From Pseudomonas kermanshahensis (GTDB lineage Bacteria > Pseudomonadota > Gammaproteobacteria > Pseudomonadales > Pseudomonadaceae), in assembly GCF_014269205.2 (NCBI RefSeq), contig NZ_JABWRY020000001.1, positions 4,154,001 through 4,218,000 on the forward strand: 64,000 nucleotides of DNA, in the 5' to 3' direction. The notes under the pieces are model-generated. The model made no database searches. It had not been told where the DNA came from and worked only from the letters and a program-made list of their open reading frames with translations. A program made the translations under genes and the position numbers. Below, piece by piece: positions 1-14,129 of the stretch; the stretch's first letter is position 1, and each line of letters starts with the position of its first letter.

Positions 1-455
1 GTATGCAGGTCGTAATGCAGGCGGGGGCGGCCCGGCTTGCTGAAGAACACCCGGGCAAACTGTTCAAGCTCGGCGGCGCGCAGCGCCTCGAAACCACTGG
101 ACAGCTCGTGGCGACCATTGAACAGGCGGTTGATGTCCTGCTCGACGAAGCGCTCGCCCTTGCGGATGGCCGCCGGGTTGCCGAACAGGAACAACACCCG
201 CGAACGCGGCTTGATCTTGCCATTGGCCACGCCATGCAACAGGCGCTCGAGCAACTCGATCGGCGCCGTTTCGTTACCATGGATACCGGCCGACAGCAGC
301 AGGTCGAGCCCACTGTCCTCATGCTCGGGCGGGCGCACCTCAAGGGCGCCCTCCCCCAGCCAGCGCAAACGCACGCCCTTGGGTGTAACTTGGGTCTTCT
401 CGGCCGGTTCGTGATCGGTCAAGGTCAGCTCAAGCAATTTGCCGAGGGCGAGCAT
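1..455 (-). CDS. astE: succinylglutamate desuccinylase (partial, C-terminus off window)
   Basis: Final step of the arginine succinyltransferase pathway: hydrolyses N-succinylglutamate to succinate and glutamate in the cytoplasm. About 151 N-terminal residues are present and the rest lies left of base 1. The zinc-carboxypeptidase motif GIHGNETAP gives ligand candidates His59 and Glu62. The segment [20 protein letters not shown] follows, and the frame ends at the zinc-ligand region YDLH. The ATG at 455 follows a good ribosome site (AAGGAAG). It is the last gene of the aru/ast cluster visible here, 10 bases after the small His-rich gene. Confidence 0.95.
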   Translation of the reverse strand, partial: MLALGKLLELTLTDHEPAEKTQVTPKGVRLRWLGEGALEVRPPEHEDSGLDLLLSAGIHGNETAPIELLERLLHGVANGKIKPRSRVLFLFGNPAAIRKGERFVEQDINRLFNGRHELSSGFEALRAAELEQFARVFFSKPGRPRLHYDLH

Positions 456-465
456 AGGCACTTCC

Positions 466-756
466 TTAATGGTGGTGACCGCAATCAGGGCCATGGACGT
501 GATCGTCGCCATCAGCGGCTTCAGCCAGCTCCATTTCCAGCTGCAGGCTGACCAGGTTGGTGGCCATCGGGCGCAGCAGCAGGTTGGCATACTCGGTGTC
601 GTTTTCATCGACATCCACGCCAATCAGCAACTGGCCGCGGCCGTCCTGCTGAATCCACACTTCCTTGCCTTGCCAGACCACAGCAAAACGGGTGCAGGAG
701 GTTTCCAGCTGGGTGCCGTCTTCGTCTTCGAGGATCAGGCGCAGGGCATCGGTCAT
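466..756 (-). CDS. conserved small protein with His-rich C-terminus, in the ast operon
   Basis: A 96-residue protein lying between astB and astE on the same strand. I recognise it only as a conserved companion of the Pseudomonas arginine succinyltransferase genes; no function is known to me. The body looks like a small soluble beta-rich fold with no signal peptide or membrane segment. The last 13 residues, [13 protein letters not shown], hold five His, one Cys and three Asp. That is a plausible metal-binding tail, which is of interest because the next gene, astE, encodes a zinc enzyme. Codon use matches its neighbours. Confidence 0.85.
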   Translation of the reverse strand: MTDALRLILEDEDGTQLETSCTRFAVVWQGKEVWIQQDGRGQLLIGVDVDENDTEYANLLLRPMATNLVSLQLEMELAEAADGDDHVHGPDCGHHH

Positions 757-770
757 TACTTAGTCTCTCT

Positions 771-2120
771 TCAAGGTTGGCGTTGGAACGGATAGACCGA
801 ACCCAATTTCAGAATCTGGGTCAACTCATCCAGTGCCGTACGGCATTCGACCAGCAGTTGCGGATCGGCCAGCTCCGCTTCGCCAAGGCGATCGCGGTAA
901 TGCTTGTCGACCCATTGCAGCAGGGTGTCGTACAGCGGCGCGGTCATGATAACGCCTGGATTCACCGCCGCCAGTTCCGATTCCTTCAATGCCACGCGCA
1001 GACGCAGGCAAGCAGGGCCTCCGCCGTTCTGCATGCTCTGCTTGAGGTCGAACACTTTGACCTCTTTGACCGGGCCGCCCTGCTGGGTCAGTTGTTCCAG
1101 GTAGGCCCAGACGCGCTCGTTACTGCGGCACTCCTCCGGCACTACCAGCAGCATGGAGCCGTCGTCACGGCTGAGCAGCTGGCTGTTGAACAGGTACGAA
1201 CGCACGGCGTCGTCTACTGCCACCGCCGCACGCGGCACTCGGATGGCCTGGAAGTTGCCGCCCTTGTGGGCCAGTTTAGCTTGCAGCTGGCCAAGCACCG
1301 CTTCGGTCTCGAGGAAGGCGTCCTCGTGGTAGAACAGCACCTCGCCGTTGCCCACCGAAATCACGTCATTGTGGAACACGCCCTGGTCGATCACTGCCGG
1401 GTTCTGTTGAGCGTAGACCACGCCGTCGTCGCGCAGGCCGTGCAGCCGCACCACGGCCTGGGAAGCCTCCAGGGTTTGCCGTGCCGGGTACTTCTGCGGC
1501 GCAGGGTAGCGGCTGTCGAAGGCGCTGCGGCCGTAGACGAAGAATTCGACGCCCGCCTCGCCGTAGCTGCGACAGAAGCGGGTGTGGTTGGCCGCGCCCT
1601 CGTCACCGAACTGCGCCACCGCCGGCAATGCCTCGTGGTGGGCGAAGTGTTTGTCATCGGCGAACATCGCCCCCAGCACACGGCTGGTGGTCGGGTGCTC
1701 GATGCTGCGGTGGTATTTGCAGTTGAGGTTGGCAGCAGTGAAATGCACGCGGCCATCGGCGGTGTCGGCACTGGGGCTGACCGTGGCAGCGTTGGCCACC
1801 CACATGCTCGAGGCCGAGCAGCTGGCCACCAACAACGGCATGGCCTGCTTGGCAGCGCGCTGGATCACCTCGGCATCGCTGCCAGTGAAGCCCAGGCGGC
1901 GCAGCGCAGCCACGTCCGGGCGCTCCTGCGGGGCCAGCACGCCCTGCTTGAAGCCCATGTCGGCCAAAGCCTTCATTTTTGCCAGGCCCTGGCGCGCCGC
2001 TTCACGCGGGTTGGACGCCTGCTGGCTGTTGCTTTGCGAAGCCACATTGCCGTAAGACAAGCCGCCATAGTTGTGGGTAGGCCCCACCAGGCCATCAAAA
2101 TTCACTTCATAGGATTTCAT
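771..2120 (-). CDS. astB: N-succinylarginine dihydrolase
   Basis: Second step of the pathway: N-succinylarginine + 2 H2O gives N-succinylornithine, 2 NH3 and CO2. The protein has 449 residues, normal for AstB. It begins [20 protein letters not shown], typical of the family. By family knowledge the catalytic triad is Glu-His-Cys; matching residues here are Glu174 ([10 protein letters not shown]), His250 ([12 protein letters not shown]) and Cys371 ([11 protein letters not shown]). It lies 23 bases downstream of astD and 14 bases upstream of the His-rich gene, in the same transcription unit. Confidence 0.97.
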   Translation of the reverse strand: MKSYEVNFDGLVGPTHNYGGLSYGNVASQSNSQQASNPREAARQGLAKMKALADMGFKQGVLAPQERPDVAALRRLGFTGSDAEVIQRAAKQAMPLLVASCSASSMWVANAATVSPSADTADGRVHFTAANLNCKYHRSIEHPTTSRVLGAMFADDKHFAHHEALPAVAQFGDEGAANHTRFCRSYGEAGVEFFVYGRSAFDSRYPAPQKYPARQTLEASQAVVRLHGLRDDGVVYAQQNPAVIDQGVFHNDVISVGNGEVLFYHEDAFLETEAVLGQLQAKLAHKGGNFQAIRVPRAAVAVDDAVRSYLFNSQLLSRDDGSMLLVVPEECRSNERVWAYLEQLTQQGGPVKEVKVFDLKQSMQNGGGPACLRLRVALKESELAAVNPGVIMTAPLYDTLLQWVDKHYRDRLGEAELADPQLLVECRTALDELTQILKLGSVYPFQRQP

Positions 2121-2143
2121 CGGCTAGGCTCCGAGACCGTTTG

Positions 2144-3607
<1,464 letters not shown>

Positions 3608-4636
3608 TTACTGGGCCTCCCGGCTCGCCGACAGCGGCACGGCACGCACGTTGTCGCCAGCCCCCATGCGCAGGCGCTTGGCGGTCAGCGGGTCGACCAC
3701 TAGGGTGCCAGCCGCCAGGCGTGCAGGCGCGGCCGTGATGCGGCAGTCGTCGCGTTTGCGGTTGTGGATGATGTAAGGGGTGGCGTCATCGCCCGGGGTA
3801 CCGACCGCCAGCACCAGGGTCTGGCTTTCGCGCACGGCACGAATCTTGGCGGTCTCGCACTCGATGGCGGGGCCTGCGTCGAAGATGTCGACATAGCCCT
3901 GGTAGTTGAAACCTTCCTGCTTGAGCATGGCCAGCGCAGGCTCGGTGTCGGTGTGTACACGCCCGATCACGTTGCGCGCGGCTTCGGAGAGGAAGCAGGT
4001 GTACAGCGGGAACTTGGGCATCAGCTCGGCGATGAACGACTTGTTGCCCACCCCGGTCAGGTAGTCGGCCTGGCTGAACTCCATCTTGAAGAAGTGGCGG
4101 CCCAGGCTTTCCCAGAACGGCGAGCGGCCCTGCTCGTCGGACATGCCGCGCATCTCGGCAATGATCTTCTTGCCGAACAGCTCCGGGAACTCGGCGATGA
4201 ACAACATCCGCGCCCGCGACAGCAAGCGGCCATTGAGGCCAGAACGGTAGTCACTGCGCAAAAACAACGAGCAAAGCTCGGAGTTGCCGGTCAGGTCGTT
4301 GGCCAAGAACAGGGTGGGGATCTCGCGGTAGATGTTCAGCTCCTGCGAGGCGCTGACGGTGAGCCCGACCCGGTAGTTGTACCAAGGCTCACGCAGGCCG
4401 ACGGCCCCGGCGATGGCACTGATGCCCACCACCAGGCCTTCGTCGTTTTCCAGCACGAACAGGTAGTCGGTATCGCCCCGCTCGGCTTCGCCACGGAAGC
4501 TCTTCTCGGCCCAGCCCACGCGATGCCCAAGGCGCTCTTCGTTGGCTGGCAGCGTGGTCAGCCCGGTGGTACCAGTGCTGCGAGCCAATTCGATCAGCGC
4601 GGGTAAATCGCTGCTGCGTACGGGACGAACGATCAT
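3608..4636 (-). CDS. aruG: arginine N-succinyltransferase, beta subunit
   Basis: One of two paralogous AstA subunits that transfer succinyl from succinyl-CoA to arginine (and ornithine), the entry step of the pathway. It has 342 residues from the ATG at 4636, chosen because AAGGAGATAGC precedes it and the family begins MIVRPVRSSDLPALIELA; ten further codons upstream are open but unsupported. GNAT-like family features include FLRSDYRSGLNGRLLSRARM and the MRGMSDEQGRSPFW segment. The neighbouring aruF product is homologous, which suggests a heteromeric enzyme, as known for P. aeruginosa AruFG. Confidence 0.96.
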   Translation of the reverse strand: MIVRPVRSSDLPALIELARSTGTTGLTTLPANEERLGHRVGWAEKSFRGEAERGDTDYLFVLENDEGLVVGISAIAGAVGLREPWYNYRVGLTVSASQELNIYREIPTLFLANDLTGNSELCSLFLRSDYRSGLNGRLLSRARMLFIAEFPELFGKKIIAEMRGMSDEQGRSPFWESLGRHFFKMEFSQADYLTGVGNKSFIAELMPKFPLYTCFLSEAARNVIGRVHTDTEPALAMLKQEGFNYQGYVDIFDAGPAIECETAKIRAVRESQTLVLAVGTPGDDATPYIIHNRKRDDCRITAAPARLAAGTLVVDPLTAKRLRMGAGDNVRAVPLSASREAQ

Positions 4637-4722
4637 GCTATCTCCTTGAGCGGCGACCTCTGCCACCGCGAAACGCTTCGTTTCGAGCTTGCTGTTTCGA
4701 GCTGCCTGCGCAGGCTCACGCC

Positions 4723-5742
4723 TTACACGGCAACCAGCCGCACGCTTGCACCCTCACCGACACCCAGGGCCTCGGCCGCGTCGCGCCCCAGGCTGACCGG
4801 TTTGCCGGGCACCCAGTCGAGTTCCAGCAACACCGCGCGGTAGTCCTGCAACTGGCCGTTGCACACCAGGTACGGGCGCCCACCCTTGGCCGGGGCCTCC
4901 TCCAGCTTGACCGGTACTACACGGCTCTGGGCAATCGAGCGAATGCCCGAAGCCCGTGCGTGCAAGGTCGGCCCGCCGTCGAAGATGTCGATGTAGTGCT
5001 CGGTCTCGAAGCCTTCCCGCATCAGGATGTCGAAGGTGATCTGCGCGCGCGGATGCACCTGGCCCATGGCCTCCTGAGCTTCGTCGGGCAGCAGCGGCAC
5101 GTAGATCGGGTAGTGCGGCATCAGTTCGGCCAGGAAGGTACGGCTCTTCAGCCCGCACAGGCGCTCGGCATGGGCGTAGTTGAGGTCGAAGAAGTTGCGG
5201 CCTATGGCATCCCAGAAGGGCGACTCGCCCTGATCGTCGCTGTAGCCCACGATCTCGGTCACCACCGAATCGGCAAAACGCTCCGGGTGCGAGGCCATGA
5301 ACAGCAGGCGGCCACGCGAGTTGAGCTCGGCCCAGCCGCTGCCGACCAATTCGGGCAGCACGTAGAAGCTGGTCAGCAAGCTGTTGCCAGTCAGGTCGTG
5401 GCACAGCGAGAGAACGTGGATCTTGTTGTGGATCTTCAGCTCGCGCGAGGCGTGCACGAAGGTCTCGTTACGGAAACTGTAGAACGGCTCGGAGTAACCG
5501 GCCGAGGCGACGATGGCCGAGCAGCCGGCAAGCTTGCCGGTGTCGCTGTCTTCGAGCACGAAGAAGTAGCTTTCTTCGCCATTGAAGCTGACCTCGGCGG
5601 CGAAGGAGGTTTCCGACGCGGCGATCTTGTCGCCAAGACGGGCAGTATCGTCCGGCAGCGAGGTGACACCAATGGGGCTGTCGGCAGCCATGCGCTGCAC
5701 TTCGTTCAGGTCAGCCATTTGCGCGGGGCGCATCACCAGCAT
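4723..5742 (-). CDS. aruF: arginine/ornithine N-succinyltransferase, alpha subunit
   Basis: Paralogue of the next gene: both share the acyltransferase core, for example FYVLPELVGSGWAELNSRGR and GYSDDQGESPFWDAIGRNFF here. It has 339 residues from the ATG at 5742, which follows AAAGGAG; the longer open frame to 5820 has no ribosome site and is not family-like. It catalyses succinyl-CoA + L-arginine (or ornithine) to the N2-succinyl product. It lies between aruC and aruG. The 86-base gap before aruG holds a short direct repeat of GTTTCGAGCT but nothing I can interpret. Confidence 0.96.
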   Translation of the reverse strand: MLVMRPAQMADLNEVQRMAADSPIGVTSLPDDTARLGDKIAASETSFAAEVSFNGEESYFFVLEDSDTGKLAGCSAIVASAGYSEPFYSFRNETFVHASRELKIHNKIHVLSLCHDLTGNSLLTSFYVLPELVGSGWAELNSRGRLLFMASHPERFADSVVTEIVGYSDDQGESPFWDAIGRNFFDLNYAHAERLCGLKSRTFLAELMPHYPIYVPLLPDEAQEAMGQVHPRAQITFDILMREGFETEHYIDIFDGGPTLHARASGIRSIAQSRVVPVKLEEAPAKGGRPYLVCNGQLQDYRAVLLELDWVPGKPVSLGRDAAEALGVGEGASVRLVAV

Positions 5743-5843
5743 GGTGTCACTCCTTTGGTAAAGCGGGCCGTTCGTGACGGCGCGAAAAAACGGCGGGCGC
5801 GTGATTGAAACGGCAAGCACGCGCCCGCACTGGAATTCAGCTA

Positions 5844-5868
5844 TCGCCGGCCCGCTAAGGGCCGGCGA
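5844..5868 (-). other. intercistronic hairpin between aruC and aruF
   Basis: A perfect 10-bp inverted repeat (TCGCCGGCCC and its complement) with a 5-base loop lies just after the aruC stop. There is no T-run, so it is more likely an RNA stability or processing hairpin than a terminator. It could adjust aruC expression relative to the genes downstream. Confidence 0.5.
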
Positions 5869-5884
5869 AGGGACCGCTGGCGAA

Positions 5885-7412
<1,528 letters not shown>

Positions 7413-8393
7413 TCAGCCTTTTTCAGCCGGCGCCGAGCTCAACTCGAACGGGCTGCTGTTACGCCGCTGGTTGCGATCTTCCCGCGGCGTCGCGCCAAAG
7501 AAGTTACGGTAGGCACTGGAAAAATGCGGCCCCGAAGAGAACCCGCACGACAAGCCGATCTGGATGATCGACTTGCTGGTCTGCATCAGCATCTGCCGCG
7601 CCTTGTTCAGCCGCAGCTCAAGGTAATACTGGCTAGGTACGCGGTTCAGGTACTGCTTGAAGATTCGCTCCAACTGCCGACGCGACACGCACACATGCTG
7701 GGCGATCTCGTCGGTGGTCAGCGGCTCTTCGATGTTGGCTTCCATCAGCAGCACAGCCTGGGTCAGTTTGGGGTGGCTGGAGCCCAAGCGGTTTTGCAAC
7801 GGAATGCGCTGACGCTCGCCGCCCTCGCGAATGCGCTCGACCACCAGCTCCTCGGACACCGCCCCCGCCAGCTCCGCGCCATGATCACGCGCCAGCACGG
7901 CCAGCAACAGGTCGGTCACTGCCATACCACCACAGGCAGTCAGGCGGTCGCGGTCCCAGTCGAACAGGTGGCTGGTAGCGATGACCTTGGGGAAGCGCTC
8001 GGCAAAATCATCCTGCCAGCGCCAGTGCACCGCCGCGCGGTAACCGTCGAGCAGGCCAAGCTGCGCCAGCGGATACACACCGGCAGACAAGCCACCGATC
8101 ATGCAACCACTGCGCGCCAGTTGCTTGAGTGCAGTCGACAGCACCGAACCCACGGCCTGCGGCGGCTCGTCGGACAGCAACAAGAGCTTCTGGCACCCTT
8201 CGAGGCGGCCATTCCACGGCTCGCCCGGCAGGCGCCAGGCGCCCTCCACCGCCGGCTCCGCCTGCAGAAACGCCAAGTCGTAGACCACGTCCGGATGCAC
8301 CCGCTGGGCCACCTGCAACACTTCCTCGGCCAGCGCCAGGGTCAAGGGCTTGGTGCTGGGCCAGATGAGAAAACCGATTCGCTGGGTGGTCAT
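7413..8393 (-). CDS. argR: arginine-responsive AraC-family regulator ArgR
   Basis: Two-domain regulator of 326 residues. The N-terminal part (about 1-190) is a GlxA/DJ-1-like ligand domain (begins RIGFLIWPSTKPLTLALAEE). The C-terminal part has the AraC double helix-turn-helix, including TTDEIAQHVCVSRRQLERIFKQ and SIIQIGLSCGFSSGPHFSSAYRNFFG. In P. aeruginosa ArgR activates aru and aot genes and is the last gene of the aot operon, the same place as here. The ATG at 8393 is chosen by family length; a GTG at 8426 in frame is possible, and neither has a strong ribosome site. Confidence 0.93.
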   Translation of the reverse strand: MTTQRIGFLIWPSTKPLTLALAEEVLQVAQRVHPDVVYDLAFLQAEPAVEGAWRLPGEPWNGRLEGCQKLLLLSDEPPQAVGSVLSTALKQLARSGCMIGGLSAGVYPLAQLGLLDGYRAAVHWRWQDDFAERFPKVIATSHLFDWDRDRLTACGGMAVTDLLLAVLARDHGAELAGAVSEELVVERIREGGERQRIPLQNRLGSSHPKLTQAVLLMEANIEEPLTTDEIAQHVCVSRRQLERIFKQYLNRVPSQYYLELRLNKARQMLMQTSKSIIQIGLSCGFSSGPHFSSAYRNFFGATPREDRNQRRNSSPFELSSAPAEKG

Positions 8394-8497
8394 AGGGTGC
8401 GGTCCGAAACCTTGGGGGGCGTTCACGTCAGTGGCACAGGGTCAGGCTGCGCTCGCTGCGCAGCATGCCCTATTCTGGTGCAAAGATGCAGCCTACT

Positions 8498-9262
8498 TTA
8501 CTTGAGGCTGCCGGAGAGAAATTGCTTGAGCCGCTCCGATTGCGGGTTGGCCAGCACCTCGCGCGGGCAGCCGGTCTCTTCGACCAAGCCTTTGTGCAAG
8601 AACACCAACTGGTTCGACACCTCGCGGGCAAAGCCCATCTCGTGGGTCACCACCACCATGGTCCGGCCTTCCTGGGCCAGCGCCTGCATGACCTTGAGCA
8701 CATCGCCCACCAGCTCGGGGTCAAGGGCCGAGGTCGGCTCGTCGAACAGCATCACCTCAGGCTCGACGGCCAGGGCACGGGCAATCGCCACCCGCTGCTG
8801 CTCACCACCGGACATGTGCCCCGGGAAGGCATCCTTGCGGTGGGCCACACCGACCTTGGCCAGGTAGTACTCGGCCTTTTCCAGGGCCTCTTTCTTGCTC
8901 ACCCCAAGCACGTGCACGGGGGCTTCGATGACGTTCTCCAACGCGGTCATGTGCGACCACAGGTTGAAATGCTGGAACACCATCGACAGGCGCGAGCGCA
9001 TGCGCTGCAACTGGCGCGCGTCGGCCGCCTTGAGCGCGCCATCTTTTCCGGCGACCAGTTTCAGCTCTTCGTTATTGAGCAGAATCTTGCCGGCGTGGGG
9101 CTGCTCCAGCAGGTTGATGCAGCGCAGGAAGGTTGACTTGCCCGAACCGCTGGAGCCGATGATGCTGATCACATCGCCTGCCTTGGCCGCCAGGGACACG
9201 CCCTTGAGCACTTCATGGCTGCCATAGCGCTTGTGCAGGTCTTGGACTTCGAGTTTGTACAT
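8498..9262 (-). CDS. aotP: arginine/ornithine ABC transporter ATPase
   Basis: Cytoplasmic ATPase of the polar amino acid ABC importer, 254 residues from the ATG at 9262 (family start MYKLEVQDLHKRYG; a GTG five codons earlier is the alternative). Walker A GSSGSGKST is at 36-44. The Q-loop region VFQHFNLW, signature MSGGEQQRVAIARAL and Walker B VMLFDEPTSALDPE are followed by the switch His in VVVTHEMGF. It would pair with the AotM/AotQ permeases encoded just upstream. In P. aeruginosa a gene called aotO lies between aotM and aotP; it is absent here. Confidence 0.95.
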   Translation of the reverse strand: MYKLEVQDLHKRYGSHEVLKGVSLAAKAGDVISIIGSSGSGKSTFLRCINLLEQPHAGKILLNNEELKLVAGKDGALKAADARQLQRMRSRLSMVFQHFNLWSHMTALENVIEAPVHVLGVSKKEALEKAEYYLAKVGVAHRKDAFPGHMSGGEQQRVAIARALAVEPEVMLFDEPTSALDPELVGDVLKVMQALAQEGRTMVVVTHEMGFAREVSNQLVFLHKGLVEETGCPREVLANPQSERLKQFLSGSLK

Positions 9263-9284
9263 GCTGTCGATTCTCACAAAGCGG

Positions 9285-9983
9285 TCAGTGCTTGCGCGGC
9301 GCCAGGTAGCCGAGCCAGCGGCGTTCGGCCATCTTGAACAGGCGCACCAGGATGAAGGTCAGGCACAGGTAGAACACGCCCGCCGTGATGTAGGCCTCGA
9401 AAGGCAGGTAGTACTGGGCATTGACCGTGCGCGCCGCACCCGTGATGTCGATCAGGGTGACGATCGACGCCAGGCTGGTGGTCTGCAGCATCATGATCAC
9501 TTCGTTGCTGTACTGCGGCAATGCCCGGCGCAAGGCCGAGGGCAGCAGGATGCGGCGGTACATCTTGAAGCGCGACATGCCCATGGCCTTGGCCGCTTCG
9601 ATCTCGCCATGGGGCGTGGCCTTGAGGCTGCCGGCGATGATTTCTGCGGTGTAGGCGCTGGTGTTGACGGCAAAGGCCAGGCAAGCGCAGAAGGTCGCAC
9701 TGGACAGCAGCGGCCAGAAGATGCTCTCGCGCACCGCTTCGAACTGGGCCAGGCCGTAGTAGATCAGGAACAACTGCACCAGCATCGGTGTGCCGCGAAT
9801 CACGTAGGTGTACAGCCAGGCGGTGAGGTTCACGAGCGGCTGCTTGGACACCCGCATCAGCCCCAGCGGAATCGCCGCGAGCAAACCGAACAACAGCGAC
9901 AGCGCCAGCAGCTTCAGGGTAGTCAGCAACCCGCCCAAGTACAGCGGCATGGCCTCCCACACCACGTTGTAGTCGAAGATCAT
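9285..9983 (-). CDS. aotM: arginine/ornithine ABC transporter permease
   Basis: Inner-membrane permease of the HisM/GltK class, 232 residues with about five hydrophobic segments. The EAA loop that contacts the ATPase is visible as EIEAAKAMGMSRFKMYRRILLPSALRRALP, followed by QYSNEVIMMLQTTSLAS. Its start overlaps the end of aotQ by four bases (ATGA), indicating translational coupling. It forms the membrane channel with AotQ. Confidence 0.95.
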   Translation of the reverse strand: MIFDYNVVWEAMPLYLGGLLTTLKLLALSLLFGLLAAIPLGLMRVSKQPLVNLTAWLYTYVIRGTPMLVQLFLIYYGLAQFEAVRESIFWPLLSSATFCACLAFAVNTSAYTAEIIAGSLKATPHGEIEAAKAMGMSRFKMYRRILLPSALRRALPQYSNEVIMMLQTTSLASIVTLIDITGAARTVNAQYYLPFEAYITAGVFYLCLTFILVRLFKMAERRWLGYLAPRKH

Positions 9984-10669
9984 AGTTCAACCACCTTGAC
10001 GCCTACCGAGTAGCGTTTTTCAAGATACTTCAGCGCCAGCAGCGAGACACTGGTCAAGACCAGGTACAGGGCCGCCACCGCCAGGAAGAAGGTGAAGGGT
10101 TCACGGGTAGCGTCCGCCGCCTGCTTGGCCTTGAACATCATGTCCTGCAGGCCGACCACCGAGATCAGCGCCGTGGCCTTGGTCAGCACCAGCCAGTTGT
10201 TGGTGAAGCCCGGGATGGCCAGGCGGATCATCTGCGGCACCTGGATGCGGAAGAACACCTGACGGTTGCTCATGCCATAGGCCACGCCGGCTTCGGCCTG
10301 GCCCTTGGGGATGCCGAGGAAGGCGCCGCGGAAGGTTTCCGACAGGTAGGCGCCAAAAATGAAGCCCAAGGTCCCGATACCCGCCGCCAGCGGATTCAGG
10401 TCGATGTAGTCTTCGTAACCGAGCAGCGGCGCTACCCGGTTGATGATGTCCTGCCCGCCGTAGAAGATCAGCAGGATCAGTACCAAGTCCGGAATACCAC
10501 GGATGACCGTGGCATACATATCGCCCAGCCAAGCCAGCCAGCGCACCGGCGACAAGCGCAGCGCCACACCGATCAGGCCGAGCACGATGGCCAGGGCCAT
10601 CGACGACAGGGCGAGCTGCAGCGTCAGCCACGCCCCGTCGAGGATGACTGCCCCGTAGCCTTTCAACAT
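9980..10669 (-). CDS. aotQ: arginine/ornithine ABC transporter permease
   Basis: Second permease of the importer (HisQ class), 229 residues. It starts MLKGYGAVILDGAWLTLQLA, with about five hydrophobic segments and the EAA-type loop QAEAGVAYGMSNRQVFFRIQVPQMIRLAIPG. The ATG at 10669 follows GAGGACCTCATC. It is separated from the binding-protein gene aotJ by 88 bases that hold a strong hairpin, and is coupled to aotM by a 4-base overlap. Confidence 0.95.
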   Translation of the reverse strand: MLKGYGAVILDGAWLTLQLALSSMALAIVLGLIGVALRLSPVRWLAWLGDMYATVIRGIPDLVLILLIFYGGQDIINRVAPLLGYEDYIDLNPLAAGIGTLGFIFGAYLSETFRGAFLGIPKGQAEAGVAYGMSNRQVFFRIQVPQMIRLAIPGFTNNWLVLTKATALISVVGLQDMMFKAKQAADATREPFTFFLAVAALYLVLTSVSLLALKYLEKRYSVGVKVVEL

Positions 10670-10698
10670 GATGAGGTCCTCGACCTAGAGAATGAAAA

Positions 10699-10735
10699 AT
10701 GGTGCAAACCTCAGAGCCTCTGCTGTTTGCACCAT
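10699..10735 (-). other. hairpin between aotJ and aotQ
   Basis: A perfect 11-bp inverted repeat (ATGGTGCAAAC ... GTTTGCACCAT) encloses a second 5-bp stem (CAGAG/CTCTG). There is no T-run. Stem-loops after the binding-protein gene of ABC operons commonly protect that message and lower downstream expression. Such a role fits here, where a binding protein in excess over permease is expected, but it is inferred. Confidence 0.6.
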
Positions 10736-10757
10736 TGCACAGGTTTAACCCGACGTC

Positions 10758-11543
10758 TTACTTCGAGTCTGGACCGTAGATATCGAAATTGAAGTACTTG
10801 GCTTCGATTTGTTTGTACTTGCCGTTGGCACGGATGGCGTCGATGGCCGCGTTGATGCGGTCGACGTTAGCCTTGTCGCCCTTGCGCACGGCAATGCCGA
10901 TGCCATCACCGAAGTACTTGGCGTCGGTGAATGCGGGGCCTACGAACGCGAAGCCTTTGCCAGCGTCGGTCTTCAGGAAGCCATCTTCCAGCAGGGTGGC
11001 GTCAGCCACGGTGCCATCGAGGCGACCGGCCGCGACATCCAGGTAGATTTCGTTCTGGGTGCCGTAAGGGACCACGGTGGCACCTTTGGCGCCCAGTACT
11101 TCCTTGGCGAAGCGGTCATGGATCGAGCCACGCTGCACGCCGATCTTCTTGCCCTGCAGTTCGTTGAGGTTGTCGCTGACGGTGGTGCCTTCCTTCATGA
11201 CCAGGCGCGCTGGGGTCAGGTAGTAGCGCTTGGTGAAGTCGACCGATTTCTTGCGGTCTTCGGTGATCGACATCGACGACAGGATAGCGTCGATCTTGCG
11301 CACCTTCAGTGCCGGGATCAGGCCGTCGAACTCTTGCTCGACCCAGGTGCACTTGGCTTTCATCTCTTCACACAGGGCATTGCCGATGTCGTAGTCGAAA
11401 CCGGCGATGCTGCCGTCGGGCTGCTTGAAGGCGAAGGGTGGGTAAGCGGCTTCGATACCGATTTTCAACGGTTTTTCATCGGCCTGCGACACCAGGGAAA
11501 ACACGGACAGCGCCAGGGCGCCAAGCAGTGCGAGCTTCTTCAT
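10758..11543 (-). CDS. aotJ: arginine/ornithine periplasmic binding protein
   Basis: Periplasmic solute-binding protein of 261 residues. The ATG at 11543 is preceded by GGAGTTACCTG and begins a clear signal peptide ([21 protein letters not shown], cleavage near residue 21). The longer open frame to 11771 is rejected. Family-3 binding protein features: [19 protein letters not shown] near the mature start, [13 protein letters not shown], and [20 protein letters not shown]. It delivers basic amino acids to AotQMP and is the first gene of the aot-argR operon. Confidence 0.95.
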   Translation of the reverse strand: MKKLALLGALALSVFSLVSQADEKPLKIGIEAAYPPFAFKQPDGSIAGFDYDIGNALCEEMKAKCTWVEQEFDGLIPALKVRKIDAILSSMSITEDRKKSVDFTKRYYLTPARLVMKEGTTVSDNLNELQGKKIGVQRGSIHDRFAKEVLGAKGATVVPYGTQNEIYLDVAAGRLDGTVADATLLEDGFLKTDAGKGFAFVGPAFTDAKYFGDGIGIAVRKGDKANVDRINAAIDAIRANGKYKQIEAKYFNFDIYGPDSK

Positions 11544-11979
11544 CAGGTAACTCCATCGGTACGGGGCAATACAAGGCAGGGTAACAACTGCCCGATATGC
11601 GAATGGGTACAACGCGAGCCGCGCAGGGTTCGACCAAGGCCGCAGACCACGAGCGAGTGAGTGGCATTTTAACGACAGCCCTGTAGTCGATATTTCTTCA
11701 AAGCGACAACTACTTACAGAAGCGCTTGAAACCACTGCGGGCGATGTTGACAGCCATTGCAAAACATGCAAAGGCGCAAGGAAAATAACCTATAGACCTA
11801 GCAATTACTGGGCCTATTATTCGCAAAGCCTTGTACGACGGCAAGTGTAGCGTGCTGTGTTGCAGAAAATGGCTCGGCGAACGCACCGAAACGGGTCATG
11901 ACTGTTTCCGCTCGCCCCGCGCCTGTGCGTAATCGGTGACAGAAGAGTTACCGATGAATGTCGGGTAACAGTAAAGCAA
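11544..11979 (-). promoter_or_regulatory. upstream region of the aot operon with a candidate ArgR half-site
   Basis: The non-coding stretch between the acsA terminator and aotJ. On the minus strand at 11708..11693 it holds an exact TGTCGC-N8-AA, the known P. aeruginosa ArgR half-site. Weaker relatives lie at 11677 (TGTCGT) and 11752 (TGTCAA), both in the same orientation. Site spacing is about 31-44 bases. No open frame with a ribosome site is visible. Regulation of aot by ArgR is established in P. aeruginosa; here it is inferred. Confidence 0.5.
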
Positions 11980-12010
11980 AAAACCCCGCCGGTTGCCCGT
12001 GCGGGGTTTT
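11980..12010 (-). terminator. bidirectional intrinsic terminator downstream of acsA
   Basis: A 10-bp stem (AAAACCCCGC / GCGGGGTTTT) with an 11-base loop has an A-run on one side and a T-run on the other. It lies past the acsA stop and its REP pair, and separates acsA from the same-strand aot operon. Confidence 0.8.
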
Positions 12011-12029
12011 CTGACACATACACACCCCT

Positions 12030-12143
12030 GTAGGAGCGGCCTTGTGTCGCGATGGGGCGCGAAGCGGCCCCACCATTTCAGCTTCGCCACTGGCAATGCC
12101 GGGGCCGCTTTGCGGCCCTTTCGCGACACAAGGCCGCTCCTAC
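12030..12143. repeat. inverted REP pair (GTAGGAGCGGCCTTGTGTCGCGA type)
   Basis: Two 23-base arms at 12030-12052 and 12121-12143 are perfect inverted copies. The spacer is itself dyad-rich (AAGCGGCCCC / GGGGCCGCTT). This is a typical Pseudomonas REP doublet, placed between acsA and the terminator. Confidence 0.85.
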
Positions 12144-12167
12144 AAGGGCTCGCGCTCTGCCCCAATA

Positions 12168-14129
<1,962 letters not shown>

